The translations under genes were made by a program, and so were the position numbers. Shown in pieces: positions 19,243 to 28,369 of a DNA stretch of 64,000 bases. The notes below the pieces were generated by a model. It saw only the letters and a list, made by a program, of their open reading frames with translations. It made no database searches and was not told where the DNA came from. The first letter of the stretch is position 1; the number at the start of each line of letters is the position of its first letter. The DNA comes from Sandaracinaceae bacterium. GTDB taxonomy: Bacteria > Myxococcota_A > Polyangia > Polyangiales > Sandaracinaceae. Location of the stretch: positions 1 to 64,000 of the forward strand of contig JAVJQK010000031.1 of the NCBI GenBank assembly GCA_040218145.1, read 5' to 3'.

Positions 19243-19428
19243 CGGGGGTGCGCTCCTTCGGGCACCAACCTAGTACCACAGCGCGCGGGCGGCCTCCCGG
19301 CCCTCGGGAGGAGGGGAGCGAATCGCCGCTTCACCCGGAGTCGACCGCCACGAGAACCTGTGTCAAGGTCCGCCCCCCCGATGGGTCGATTGACAAACCC
19401 GGGTGGGTGCCAACAGAAATCGGAGCCC

Positions 19429-22176
19429 GTGTCGAAGTCCCTCGTCATCGTCGAGTCCCCCGCCAAGGCCCGCACCATCGCCGGGTATCTGGGGAAAGAA
19501 TACGTGGTCGAGTCCTCCATCGGACACATCCGCGACCTGCCCAAGAAGAAGAGCGCGGTGCCCGAAGACCTACGCGCGCGCTTCGCGAAGGGAGACGAGC
19601 TGGGGGTGGACGTCGAGAACGACTTCACCCCCTACTACGTGGTCGACGCGGACAAGAAGCAGCAGATCGCGAAGCTCAAGAAGCTGCTCAAGGACGCCGA
19701 CCAGCTCTACCTCGCCACGGATGAAGACCGCGAAGGGGAGTCCATCGCCTGGCACCTCGCGGAGGTCCTCCGGCCGAAGGTCCCGGTCAAGCGCATGGTG
19801 TTCCACGAGATCACCAAGAAGGCGATCCAGGCCGCCATCGCGAACCCGCGCGAGATCGACCGTCGCCTCGTCGACGCGCAGGAGGCCCGCCGCATCCTCG
19901 ACCGGCTCTACGGCTACAACGTCTCGCCCGTCCTCTGGAAGAAGGTCACGAACAAGGGCGCCTCGGCCGGCCGCGTGCAGAGCGTGGCGACCCGCATCGT
20001 GGTCGAGCGCGAGCGCGCTCGGATGCGCTTCAACAAGGCGCAGTACTGGGACCTCGAGGCCCAGCTCGCGAAGTCGGACGGGGCGGAGCTGACGGCCAAG
20101 CTCGCCTCCATCGACGGCCAGCGCCTGGCGTCGGGCAAGGACTTCGGCGAGTCCGGCGCGGTCACCCGCAAGGACGTGGTCGTCCTCGACGAGGCCGCCG
20201 CGAAGGAGCTGGCCGGCCAGCTGAAGGGCGCGTCGTTCAACGTCAAGTCGGTCGAGCGCAAGCCCTACAAGCGGACGCCGGCGCCTCCGTTCATGACGTC
20301 GACCCTCCAGCAGGAGGCGTCCCGCAAGCTCCGCTTCGACGCGAAGCGCGCCATGCGCAACGCGCAGAGCCTCTACGAGTCCGGCTACATCACCTACATG
20401 CGGACGGACTCGACGACGCTGTCCGACGCGGCGATCACCGCGGCCCGCAAGCAGATCCAGGACCTCTACGGCGCCGACCACATGCCGGCCAAGCCGCGCT
20501 CCTACGCCAACAAGGTGAAGAACGCGCAGGAGGCCCACGAAGCGATCCGCCCCGCAGGCGACAGCTGGAAGACGCCCGAAGAGGTGGCCAAGGAGGTCGG
20601 CCGCGACGAGGCGCGCCTCTACGAGCTGATCTGGAAGCGCACCGTGGCCTCGCAGATGGAGGACGCGCGCGGCGAGACCCTCAGCGTGCGGATCGAGTCG
20701 CTGGTGGGACAGAAGAAGGTCGAGCTCGGTGTGAGCGGCCGGACCATCACCTTCCCCGGCTTCCTGCGCGCCTACGTCGAGGGCAGCGACGACCCCGAGG
20801 CGGAGCTCGAGAACAAGGAGAAGCACCTCCCGCCGCTGGCCGAGGGCGAGGCGCTCGAGGGCAAGCGCTTCGAGCCGCAGGGCCACGAGACGCAGCCGCC
20901 CGCGCGCTTCACCGAGGCGTCGCTGGTGCGCGCGCTCGAGGAGCTCGGCGTCGGCCGTCCCTCTACGTACGCGTCGATCATGGGCACCATCGTCGACCGC
21001 GGGTACGTCTGGAAGAAGGGCTCCGCGCTCATCCCCAGCTGGAAGGCCTTCGCGGTCATCCGCCTGCTCGAGCAGCACTTCCCGCAGCTCGTCGACTACG
21101 CCTTCACCGCGCGCATGGAGGACGAGCTCGACTCGATCGCCAGCGGCGAGGAAGACGTCGTGCCGTGGCTCAGCCGCTTCTACCTCGGCCCGTCCAACGA
21201 CCAGCAGCCGGCCAACGTCAACGGCGTCGCGATGGGCGTCGGCCTGCGCGAGCTCGTCTCGCCCGACCACCTCGAGGCGATCGACGCGCGCAAGGTCAGC
21301 AGCGTCGTGCTCGGCCAGGACGAAGCCGGCCAGGACATCTGCGTCCGGTACGGCAAGTGGGGCGCCTACCTCCAGCGCGGAGACGAGGGCGACCGCGCCA
21401 ACCTCGACGACACCATCCCGCCGGACGAGATGACGCTCGAGAAGGCGATCGAGCTGCTCGAGATGCCGAGCGACGAGCGCGAGCTCGGCAAGGACCCGGA
21501 GTCGGGCGAGATCGTGATCGCCAAGTCCGGCCGCTTCGGCCCCTACGTCCAGCTCGGCGCGACGCCGGAGGACCGCAAGGAGAAGCCGAAGACCGCCTCG
21601 CTCTTCAAGGCGATGTCCCTCGAGACCATCACCCTCGAGGAGGCGCTGAAGCTCCTCAGCCTCCCGCGGCAGGTCGGCAAGGGCGACGACGGCGAGCCCA
21701 TCGAGGCGCTCAACGGGCGCTACGGTCCGTACCTGAAGCACGGCAAGGAGACCCGCAGCCTCGAGAAGGAAGAGCAGATCTTCGAGGTCAGCCTCGAGGA
21801 GGCCAAGAAGATCCTCGCCCAGCCGAAGACCCGTGGCCGCCGCAGCGCCGCCAACGCCGAGCCGCTGAAGACGCTCGGTGAAGACCCCGTCAGCGGCAGC
21901 CCGATCCAGGTCAAGGAGGGTCGCTGGGGGCCCTACGTCACCGACGGCGAGACCAACGCCTCGCTCCGCAAGGGCGACTCGATTGAAGAGATCACGACCG
22001 AGCGCGCGGCCGACCTGCTCCAGATGCGCCGCGACCGGGGCCCGGTGAAGAAGAAGCGGGCCACCAAGAAGAAGACGACGAAAAAGACGTCGAAGAAGAA
22101 GGCCAAGAAGAAGACGTCGAAGAAGGCCAAGAAGAAGAAGGCCAAGAAGAAGACGTCGAAGAAAGCCGACGGTTGA
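19429..22176 (+). CDS. topA: DNA topoisomerase I with lysine-rich tail
   Basis: Type IA topoisomerase of 915 residues that relaxes negative supercoils. TOPRIM domain: VIVESPAKA with Glu9 and the acidic triad in ATDEDREGE (about 97-104); active-site Tyr323 in YITYMRTDST. The C-terminal part has Toprim_C-type repeats (GRFGPYVQLG, GRYGPYLKHG, GRWGPYVTDG) in place of E. coli-type zinc fingers, and ends in about 45 residues of KKK/KTSKK, a histone H1-like basic tail. The start is GTG at 19429, in the context CGGAG and giving the usual SKSLVIVESPAKA N-terminus; longer upstream reading is not needed. The next gene starts 3 bp after the stop. Confidence 0.95.
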   Translation: MSKSLVIVESPAKARTIAGYLGKEYVVESSIGHIRDLPKKKSAVPEDLRARFAKGDELGVDVENDFTPYYVVDADKKQQIAKLKKLLKDADQLYLATDEDREGESIAWHLAEVLRPKVPVKRMVFHEITKKAIQAAIANPREIDRRLVDAQEARRILDRLYGYNVSPVLWKKVTNKGASAGRVQSVATRIVVERERARMRFNKAQYWDLEAQLAKSDGAELTAKLASIDGQRLASGKDFGESGAVTRKDVVVLDEAAAKELAGQLKGASFNVKSVERKPYKRTPAPPFMTSTLQQEASRKLRFDAKRAMRNAQSLYESGYITYMRTDSTTLSDAAITAARKQIQDLYGADHMPAKPRSYANKVKNAQEAHEAIRPAGDSWKTPEEVAKEVGRDEARLYELIWKRTVASQMEDARGETLSVRIESLVGQKKVELGVSGRTITFPGFLRAYVEGSDDPEAELENKEKHLPPLAEGEALEGKRFEPQGHETQPPARFTEASLVRALEELGVGRPSTYASIMGTIVDRGYVWKKGSALIPSWKAFAVIRLLEQHFPQLVDYAFTARMEDELDSIASGEEDVVPWLSRFYLGPSNDQQPANVNGVAMGVGLRELVSPDHLEAIDARKVSSVVLGQDEAGQDICVRYGKWGAYLQRGDEGDRANLDDTIPPDEMTLEKAIELLEMPSDERELGKDPESGEIVIAKSGRFGPYVQLGATPEDRKEKPKTASLFKAMSLETITLEEALKLLSLPRQVGKGDDGEPIEALNGRYGPYLKHGKETRSLEKEEQIFEVSLEEAKKILAQPKTRGRRSAANAEPLKTLGEDPVSGSPIQVKEGRWGPYVTDGETNASLRKGDSIEEITTERAADLLQMRRDRGPVKKKRATKKKTTKKTSKKKAKKKTSKKAKKKKAKKKTSKKADG

Positions 22177-22179
22177 GCC

Positions 22180-22914
22180 GTGAGCGACGAGCCCGCACGC
22201 ACCGAGAGACTCCTCGAGCCGCTCCCGGCGGTTCGCGCAGCCATCGCGTACCTGTGCGCGGTGGAACATCACCTCTCCAAGGGCGCCGAGGAGGGCTCCG
22301 AGGTCCTGCCCGACCATGAGCGCACGCTCGCCCTCGACGCGATCGCGGCGTGCGAGAACGCCGTGGGCGTCCGGCTGACGGACGAGGTGCTGGCCCTCTT
22401 CGCGAGCGAATCGAGCGCGCTCGCGCGGCGCAAGCAGATGCAGCTCTCGCTGGTCGGGGCGCTGACCGAGCAGGCCCACGACGAGGGCCTTCGCAAGAAC
22501 CTCATCGCGATCGGGCGCGACGGCCACCTCTGGTACGCGCTCCCCAAGTCGCCGGACGACGAGGACCGACGCCGCATCTTCGTCTACGACGACCGCGACG
22601 GGTCGCACGCGCGCTGGGACCTGGTCCGGGTGCTGACCCAGGAGGCCGAGGCGCTCCTCGACGACGTGGAGCTCGACCAGTCGGTCGAGAACACGCTCAG
22701 CGGTGAGGGCAACGCGCAGCGCTTCGTGGTGCGGCTGGTCGACGTGTCCGACGGCGACGGCGCGGAGGAGACCACGCGCCGCGTCCGTCACGCGAAGTTC
22801 GGCCCGGGCACCGTGCTCCGCGAGATCCACGATGGGCCCGAGGCCAAGCTCGAGATCGCGTTCGACGGCGCGGGCACCAAGACCCTGCTCGCGCGGTTCG
22901 TCCAGGACGCTTGA
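22180..22914 (+). CDS. SUKH-like / Tudor-like fusion protein
   Basis: A 244-residue protein starting with GTG 3 bp after topA, hence probably co-translated. The central part (about residues 55-145: ACENAVGVRLTDEVLALFA ... LIAIGRDGHLWYAL ... IFVYDDRDG) follows the SMI1/KNR4 (SUKH) domain pattern. The last 45 residues (RRVRHAKFGPGTVLREIHDG..., KLEIAFDGAGTKTLLARF) look like the small Tudor-like domain at the C-terminus of PcrA/UvrD helicases, which contacts RNA polymerase. The combination behind topA suggests a role linked to transcription or supercoiling; this is inferred from motif resemblance. Confidence 0.6.
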   Translation: MSDEPARTERLLEPLPAVRAAIAYLCAVEHHLSKGAEEGSEVLPDHERTLALDAIAACENAVGVRLTDEVLALFASESSALARRKQMQLSLVGALTEQAHDEGLRKNLIAIGRDGHLWYALPKSPDDEDRRRIFVYDDRDGSHARWDLVRVLTQEAEALLDDVELDQSVENTLSGEGNAQRFVVRLVDVSDGDGAEETTRRVRHAKFGPGTVLREIHDGPEAKLEIAFDGAGTKTLLARFVQDA

Positions 22915-22949
22915 TCCGGCGAGGCGCCGACGCCCCGAACGTACGCCCG

Positions 22950-24314
22950 ATGGTACGATGGGGGGCTTTGTCCCGGCTCCCGCATCGTTGCGTCATCGCG
23001 CTGCTCGGCCTGTGCGTGGCGGCGTGCGACCCGCCGACGCCGTCGGTCGTGTTCGTGGATCTCCTGACCGATCTGGCGCCGGGCACCGAGGCCACGCACT
23101 TCCGGCTGGAGCTGACGCACGAGCGCGGCGAGGCGCCCTCGGTGCGCACGGTCCCCGTCTGCTTTCAGGCGGAGGGCTGCGACTACCTCACCGGGGTGAG
23201 GGTGGCCGACTTCGCGGACCTGGAGCGCGGCCGCTACACCCTCGTCGGAGAGGCGTACCGCGGCGAGACGCGCGTGCTCCGCCATCCGCTCGTCTTTCGA
23301 CTCGACGAGCCGCGGGTCGCCACGATGGTGCTCACCCGCAGCTGCACCGAGATCACCTGCGCGCCTGGAGAGGCGTGCACAGCCGGGCGATGCGAGCCCG
23401 AGGAGTGCTCCCCGGAGACGCCGGAGAGCTGCTTGTCGCTCGCGCAGTGTGAGTCCGCGGCCGACTGCCCGACCCCCAGCGAGTGCGCGCTCCCCGCCTG
23501 CGTGCTCGGAGCGTGCCTCGCGGCGCCCTCCGTCGACGTGTGCGCGCAGGACGAGCGCTGCGCCCCGGTGGAGGGCTGCGTGCCTGCCCCGGTGGGCCCC
23601 AACTGCGTCGACGATCTCGACGCGGACGTGGTCGCGCTCTACGGGTTCGACGACGTCGGTGGCGCCACCCTCACCGACGAAGTCGGCGCTCACCCCGGGA
23701 CGATCGCGATGCCCTCGGAGGCGCGCTGGATCCTCGGCCCCGAGGGCTGCGGCCCCGCGCTCTCCACCTCCAGCACCGCGGCCCGCATCGAGCTCCCGGA
23801 CGACCCCGCCTGGGACCTGACGGAAGGCTCCGTCGACTTCCACGTCTGGCACGACGGGCGCCAGAGCCACCGCGCGGTGTTCTCGCGCGACGCGAGCGAC
23901 CAGGAGCGGTCGGGCCACTTCACGGTGGCCCTCAGCAACACCGGTGTCCTCATCGTGAGAACGCAGACCACCACGTTCAACGAGACCCGCTGCTACGGCC
24001 CCGCCCTCGCGCCGGGGGAGTGGCACCACGTGGGCATCAACTTCGGCGGCGCGGTCGAGGTGTGGATCGACGGCGCCGTCTCCGCACAACGGAGCGACCA
24101 CGGAGGGGGCCACGCCAACTTTCGATGCGGCGAGGGTGAGGTGAGCTGGGCGCTCGCCGGCGAGGACGGTGAGAACGACAACCCCTGGCTCCTCCTCGCC
24201 GACCGCCACCTGGTCGAAGAGGAAGAGCCCGCCGATGGCATCTTGCCCTTCGAGGGCGGCGGCATCGACCGGCTGCGGATCAGCCGCGTGCGCCGCGACT
24301 TCTCGCGCCCCTGA
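22950..24314 (+). CDS. lipoprotein with LamG/concanavalin-like domain
   Basis: A 454-residue secreted lipoprotein. The ATG at 22950 gives a signal peptide ending CVIALLGLCVAAC (lipobox VAAC). A beta-rich N-terminal domain (to about 135) is followed by a cysteine-dense region (about 140-225) and a LamG-type jelly-roll domain (about 230-454) with VALYGFDD, PGTIAMPSEARW, GSVDFHVWH and GEWHHVGINFGGAVEVWIDG. Such domains bind carbohydrates or proteins at the cell surface. Reading into the preceding gene's stop (TTG at 22911) is possible but would extend the signal unusually. It converges with a tiny lipoprotein gene. Confidence 0.78.
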   Translation: MVRWGALSRLPHRCVIALLGLCVAACDPPTPSVVFVDLLTDLAPGTEATHFRLELTHERGEAPSVRTVPVCFQAEGCDYLTGVRVADFADLERGRYTLVGEAYRGETRVLRHPLVFRLDEPRVATMVLTRSCTEITCAPGEACTAGRCEPEECSPETPESCLSLAQCESAADCPTPSECALPACVLGACLAAPSVDVCAQDERCAPVEGCVPAPVGPNCVDDLDADVVALYGFDDVGGATLTDEVGAHPGTIAMPSEARWILGPEGCGPALSTSSTAARIELPDDPAWDLTEGSVDFHVWHDGRQSHRAVFSRDASDQERSGHFTVALSNTGVLIVRTQTTTFNETRCYGPALAPGEWHHVGINFGGAVEVWIDGAVSAQRSDHGGGHANFRCGEGEVSWALAGEDGENDNPWLLLADRHLVEEEEPADGILPFEGGGIDRLRISRVRRDFSRP

Positions 24315-24330
24315 GTCGCGCCACGGCCTC

Positions 24331-24525
24331 TCAGTGCTGCGGCATGCACGCGAGGCACGGCGGTGACTCGCACTCGCCGGCCCGCTCGGTGCAAACGCCG
24401 AGCGGTCCCTCGGGCGTGGTGCAGCGGTCCCCGATCCGGGCGCACGGCTCACTGGCCGCGGGCCGCGCGCCGCCCTCGGGGCAGCCCGTGAGGAGGAGCA
24501 CCAACAGCCACCATGGGCGCGTCAT
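24331..24525 (-). CDS. small cysteine-rich lipoprotein
   Basis: A 64-residue protein with a clear signal peptide, TRPWWLLVLLLTGC (lipobox LTGC), and a mature part of about 50 residues with six further cysteines (CARIGDRC..., GVC, GEC, CLAC), probably disulfide-bonded after export. It lies divergent to the epimerase gene (26 bp between the starts) and convergent with the LamG lipoprotein gene. The pattern of a short Cys-rich lipoprotein is common in myxobacteria; no function is known. Confidence 0.65.
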   Translation of the reverse strand: MTRPWWLLVLLLTGCPEGGARPAASEPCARIGDRCTTPEGPLGVCTERAGECESPPCLACMPQH

Positions 24526-24551
24526 CGTCGACGACCCTATCCTTCGACGCG

Positions 24552-25421
24552 ATGGGCACGCAACGCACGATCTTGATCGCCGGCTGCGGCTACGTCGGCT
24601 CAGCGCTCGCCCGCGAGCTCGTCGCGGAGGGCCACGTGGTCTACGGGCTCCGCCGCAACGTCGGCGCCCTGCCCGACGGGGTGCGCGGCGTCGCGGCCGA
24701 CCTCACCGACCGCGCGTCCCTGCGCGCGATCCCCTCGGACGTCGAGCAGCTGGTCTACGCGGCGAGCGCCAACGGCCGATCCGAGCAGGCCTATGAAGAC
24801 GCCTACGTGCGCGGCCTGGAGAACGTGCTCGACGCGCTCTCGGCCGCGCCGCTCGAGCGCGCGCTCTTCACGTCGAGCACCGCGGTCTACGGGCAAGACG
24901 ACGGCGAGTGGGTGGACGAACGCTCCCCGACCGAGCCGGCGCGCTTCACGGGCGAGGTCCTGCTCCGCGCCGAGCGACTCCTCGCGGACGCCGTCATCCA
25001 CGCTTGCTCACTCCGTCTCGCCGGCATCTACGGTCCGGGGCGAACGTGGCTCGTGCGGAGGGTCGCGTCCGGGGAGGTGACCGTCGAGCGCGAGGATCAC
25101 GCGGGCCACCCTCGCTACGGCAACCGGATCCATCGAGACGACTGCGCGGGCGCGCTGCACCACCTCCTCCATCTCGACGCGCCCGAGCCCGTCTATCTCG
25201 GCGTGGACGACGCCCCGGCCCCCCTCCGCGAAGTCTACGCGTACGTCGCGGAGCTCCTGGGCGTCGCCCCGCCAGTCCCCGGGGACGATGTCGGCAGCGG
25301 CCGAGGCGGCAACAAACGTTGCAGCAACGCACGACTGAAGGAGAGCGGCTACGCGCTGCGTGTGCCGAGCTATCGCGAGGGCTACCCCGAGATCGTGAGG
25401 GCCTTTCAGGAGGCGCCGTGA
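24552..25421 (+). CDS. NAD-dependent epimerase/dehydratase family protein
   Basis: A 289-residue extended/atypical SDR. The Rossmann motif is GCGYVGSALA near residue 11, followed by an alternating fold with ALFTSSTAVYG (about 106-116), RLAGIYGPGR and YLGVDD. It resembles the YeeZ/GalE-like group. A classical YxxxK pair is not obvious, so catalysis may be altered. I chose ATG 24552 because it puts the Rossmann strand at the N-terminus. Its stop overlaps the next gene's GTG (GTGA). The substrate is unknown. Confidence 0.8.
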   Translation: MGTQRTILIAGCGYVGSALARELVAEGHVVYGLRRNVGALPDGVRGVAADLTDRASLRAIPSDVEQLVYAASANGRSEQAYEDAYVRGLENVLDALSAAPLERALFTSSTAVYGQDDGEWVDERSPTEPARFTGEVLLRAERLLADAVIHACSLRLAGIYGPGRTWLVRRVASGEVTVEREDHAGHPRYGNRIHRDDCAGALHHLLHLDAPEPVYLGVDDAPAPLREVYAYVAELLGVAPPVPGDDVGSGRGGNKRCSNARLKESGYALRVPSYREGYPEIVRAFQEAP

Positions 25422-26029
25422 ACCGCTCCTACTTCTTCGTCCGCCACGGACGCGCCGTCTACCAGGAGCGCGGCTTTCGGCGGTCCGCGCATCCCCCCGA
25501 CACCGACTGGCCCCTCGCCCCCACCGGGCACGCCCAGGCACGCGCCGTGGTGTCGCCCCTGCTCCGGTTCGGCGTCACGCGCGTCGTCTCGAGCGATCTC
25601 GAGCGCGCCAAGCAGACCGCCTCCCCCCTCGCGTCGCTGGGCTCGCTGCCCTACGAGCACCGCTGGCCCGCGCTGAACGAGATCGCGCCGTGGAAGCTTC
25701 GCGATCCGGGCAAGCGCCGCCCCGAGTGGTGGCACGGCGTCCGGGTGGCGACCGCGATGCGGCGACACCTCCGCGGCCAGCCCGTCCACGGCGTTCGGCT
25801 GCCGCAGCTCGAGGCGCAGATGCGCGGCGTCCTCGCGGAGCTCGATCGACTCGACGAGCCACGCGTCGCGGTCGTCGGCCACGGCTACTGGATCCTCCTC
25901 TGCGCGATGCTCCTCCGCGGCCAGCCTCGGAAGCGCTGGGTCGACAACTGCTCCATCACCCGGATCGACGCCGACGGCCGCGGCGACTACCGCGTCGTCT
26001 CCTTCGCCCGCCCCTGCCACCGCGTCTGA
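25418..26029 (+). CDS. histidine phosphatase superfamily protein
   Basis: A 203-residue member of the phosphoglycerate-mutase-like histidine phosphatase superfamily. The phosphohistidine motif FVRHGRA occurs at residues 7-13, a second catalytic region VSSDLERAKQTA lies about 59-70 and the late VVGHGYW supplies the other His. The GTG start at 25418 overlaps the epimerase stop (GTGA). Members include phosphoserine phosphatases, SixA-like protein phosphatases and cofactor-dependent mutases; the subgroup cannot be told here. It is the last gene before the large repeat block. Confidence 0.85.
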   Translation: MNRSYFFVRHGRAVYQERGFRRSAHPPDTDWPLAPTGHAQARAVVSPLLRFGVTRVVSSDLERAKQTASPLASLGSLPYEHRWPALNEIAPWKLRDPGKRRPEWWHGVRVATAMRRHLRGQPVHGVRLPQLEAQMRGVLAELDRLDEPRVAVVGHGYWILLCAMLLRGQPRKRWVDNCSITRIDADGRGDYRVVSFARPCHRV

Positions 26030-26214
26030 CGCGCCCCGTCGCGCCGCACGGCGGCCCGGGCTCGAAGGCCGACCTCGGGAAAAGACGCACTCGGAGCCTG
26101 GTGTAGCGGTTCTCGACTTCACTCGGCTGCGCTCGGCGCCGCGGAGGCTCTCTCGTCCGCATCCAGATCCGCAGCGGGCTCCGACTTCGATCCGCTACGC
26201 GGGCGCTGCCGGCC

Positions 26215-26490
26215 CGCGTCCGAGTTCGAGGCCGAATCCGAATCCGAATCCGAATCCGAATCCGAGTCCGAATCCGAGTCCGAGTCCGAGTCCGAGTCCG
26301 AGTCCGCTTTCCGCGGCCGCTCCCGCTTCCGCCTCCGCGACCGCTGCCGCTTCCGCTGCCGCGTCCGAGGCCGAGTCCGAGGCCGCCTCCGCGACCGCTG
26401 CCGCTTCCGCGACCGCTGCCGCTGCCGCTCCCGAGTTTGCGACCGCTGGCGCTTCCGAGACCGAGCCACATCGGTGTCCGAGTCCGAGTC
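26215..26490. repeat. satellite array 3a, C-rich on the plus strand
   Basis: Tandem hexamer/dodecamer repeats: CCGAATCCGAAT and CCGAGTCCGAGT (about 26235-26310), then CCGCTTCCGCGACCGCTGCCG-like copies to about 26460, and a final CCGAGTCCGAGTC. The unit is the reverse complement of the one in arrays 1 and 2. The gene-free interval 26030-27392 consists almost wholly of arrays 3a, 3b and 3c. Confidence 0.9.
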
Positions 26491-26564
26491 CATCCACCTT
26501 GCGCGGTGCGGGAGGCGGGCCGTCTAGCCCAGCAGGCGAGCGGGGAGCCCGCGCCCCGGGGAAG

Positions 26565-27115
26565 CGGGCGCGGAGGCGGACTCGAAGGCGGGGGCGGGCG
26601 CGGAGGCGGACTCGGAGGCGGGCGCGGAGGCGGACTCGGAGGCGGACTCGGAGGCGGACTCGGAGGCGGCCGCGGAGGCGGCCGCGGAGGCCGTCGCGGA
26701 GGCGGACTCGGAGGCGGGCGCGGAGGCGGTCGCGGAGGCGGACTCGGAGGCGGACTCGGAGGCGGACTCGGAGGCGGGCGCGGAGGCGGACTCGGAGGCG
26801 GACTCGGAGGCGGCCGCGGAGGCGGACTCGGAGGCGGACTCGGACGCGGTCGCGGAGGCGGTCGCGGAGGCGGACTCGGAGGCGGTCGCGGAGGCGGACT
26901 CGGACGCGGTCGCGGAGGCGGTCGCGGAGGCGGTCGCGGAGGCGGTCGCAGAGGCGGACTCGGTCGCGGAGGCGGTCGGCGGAGGCGGGTCGCGGAGGCG
27001 GACTCGGAGGCGGACTCGGAGGCGGACTCGGAGGCGGTCGCGGAGGCGGACTCGGTCGGCGGAGGCGGTCCCGGAGGCGGACTCGGAGGCGGACTCGGAG
27101 GCGGAAGGGTCGCGG
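26565..27115. repeat. satellite array 3b, G-rich on the plus strand
   Basis: About 45 imperfect copies of a 12-bp unit, GGAGGCGGACTC with frequent variants GGAGGCGGTCGC and GGAGGCGGGCGC. The polarity is opposite to array 3a, with the switch in a short non-repetitive spacer at about 26490-26565. The many GG doublets could form two-tetrad quadruplexes on the plus strand. The long open frames here have only low-complexity translations. Confidence 0.92.
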
Positions 27116-27149
27116 ATGCGATCGCGGAAGAGGATGCAGCGGCGCGAGC

Positions 27150-27305
27150 GGCAGCGGGAGCGGGAGCGGGAGCGGGAGCGGGAGCGAGCGGGATCGGGAG
27201 CGGGAGCGGGAGCGGGATGGGTAGCGGGATCGGGAGCGGGAGCGGGAGCGGAAGCGGGATCGGGAGCGGGACCGCCAGCGGAGGCGGGACCGCCAGCGGT
27301 AGCGG
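27150..27305 (+). repeat. GGGAGC hexamer tract with G-quadruplex potential
   Basis: Array 3c: near-perfect tandem GGGAGC, with a few GGGATC and GGGACC variants, giving many runs of three G separated by three bases. This is a textbook intramolecular G-quadruplex pattern on the plus strand. It ends about 90 bp from the 3' end of the minus-strand lipoprotein gene at 27393. Confidence 0.85.
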
Positions 27306-27392
27306 CAGAATCGAAGCCGGGATCTCGAGATCAGCTTCGGGATCGAGCTCCGGCGCGAAGGTGGAACGACGCGCGCGACGGAGCGCCGGGCG

Positions 27393-28343
27393 TCACCTCG
27401 CCAGCAGCGAGCGCAGCAGCCCCTCCAGCCTCCTCGTCCTCTCCGCTCCACACCCTCCCCGGACCGCGGCCCAGAGCCTCCCCTCGCGCACCACCAGCTC
27501 CCCCTCGAGCTCCCGATCCGCCGCCTCCACCTCCAGGCTTCGCCCCCCCGCCGAGAAGCGGTGCACGCAGGCCGCCCCGTCTTCCTCCTCGCTCTCCCAC
27601 CGCCACTCGGGCCCGCACGCCGCCTGGACGTCGCTCGGGAGCAAGAGGAAGCCGTCACAGCCGAAGGTCTCGGGCAAGCGCGCCGGCGCGCCGGCCACGC
27701 GCCAGGCGATCACCTCGACGTCGCCCGGCGTGGCTCCCTCGATGGGCGGCGTCAGCTCCGTGCGCGCGTGCACCCTGCCGACCCCCGCGCAGTACGTCTC
27801 GTCCGTCACCCGCGTCGTCTCGGGCCCGAACAAGGTGCCCTCCGGGTGCACGCAGCGGCGCCGGACCTGGACGCAGTCGAGACCCGTGCCGCGTGCGTCG
27901 TCGCCGCGCACCGTGCCCTCGCAGCGAGCGCCCTGCGCGCCGTCGTAGGCCCAGCGCGCGCCCTGGCGGATCGGCGCGCGTAGGTAGGGCTCGATCAGCG
28001 TGCCGTCGGGGCGCGCGAGCCCGACGACCGCGTCGTCGACGCGATGGAACGCGGGCTGGGTGTCACCCTGGCCGAAGAGCACCGCGAGGCCCTCGGCCGT
28101 GCGCGCCGTCACCCCGCGGGTCCGAGCCACGCCCCCGACGCGCTCGCGCCAGCGATCTCCGACGACCGCAGGAAACAGCACAGGCGGCGCGACGGCAGGC
28201 GCGCGAGGCGCCGCCGCTTCGTCGTCGCCACAGCCCCCGAGCAGCAGCGCCAGCGCCAGCGCCCATCCGCACGTTCTCGACGAGTGACCTCGACCACGCG
28301 CGGTCCGCGGACTCGGGATCGGCTCTGGAACGAAGCGCGTCAC
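27393..28343 (-). CDS. lipoprotein, hypothetical
   Basis: A predicted lipoprotein of 316 residues. The hydrophobic segment CGWALALALLLGGC ends in lipobox LGGC at Cys38. The n-region before it is unusually long from the GTG at 28343, so the true start may be misjudged, but I see no nearer in-frame start. The mature protein begins with a short Ala/Pro linker and continues as a beta-rich domain (FPAVVGDRWRERV, GARWAYDG, CVQVRRRC) with several cysteine pairs, ending in an Arg/Leu helix. It starts only 26 bp from a divergent gene. Function unknown. Confidence 0.65.
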   Translation of the reverse strand: MTRFVPEPIPSPRTARGRGHSSRTCGWALALALLLGGCGDDEAAAPRAPAVAPPVLFPAVVGDRWRERVGGVARTRGVTARTAEGLAVLFGQGDTQPAFHRVDDAVVGLARPDGTLIEPYLRAPIRQGARWAYDGAQGARCEGTVRGDDARGTGLDCVQVRRRCVHPEGTLFGPETTRVTDETYCAGVGRVHARTELTPPIEGATPGDVEVIAWRVAGAPARLPETFGCDGFLLLPSDVQAACGPEWRWESEEEDGAACVHRFSAGGRSLEVEAADRELEGELVVREGRLWAAVRGGCGAERTRRLEGLLRSLLAR

Positions 28344-28369
28344 CGCCCGAACATGCGATAGTCCCGCGC

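Noticed and set aside
19009-19428. N-terminal extension of TopA from the upstream in-frame start
   Set aside because: It overlaps the divergent gene and adds residues with no topoisomerase similarity; the GTG at 19429 gives the normal family N-terminus.
26119-27948. Open frames of 124-503 residues in the 26-kb repeat block, including an Asp-Ser / Arg-Gln-rich one at 26119-26493
   Set aside because: Low-complexity output of repeats open in all frames. The Ser-Asp frame has a Shine-Dalgarno-like AAGGTGG but with no spacer before its ATG, and no folded domain.
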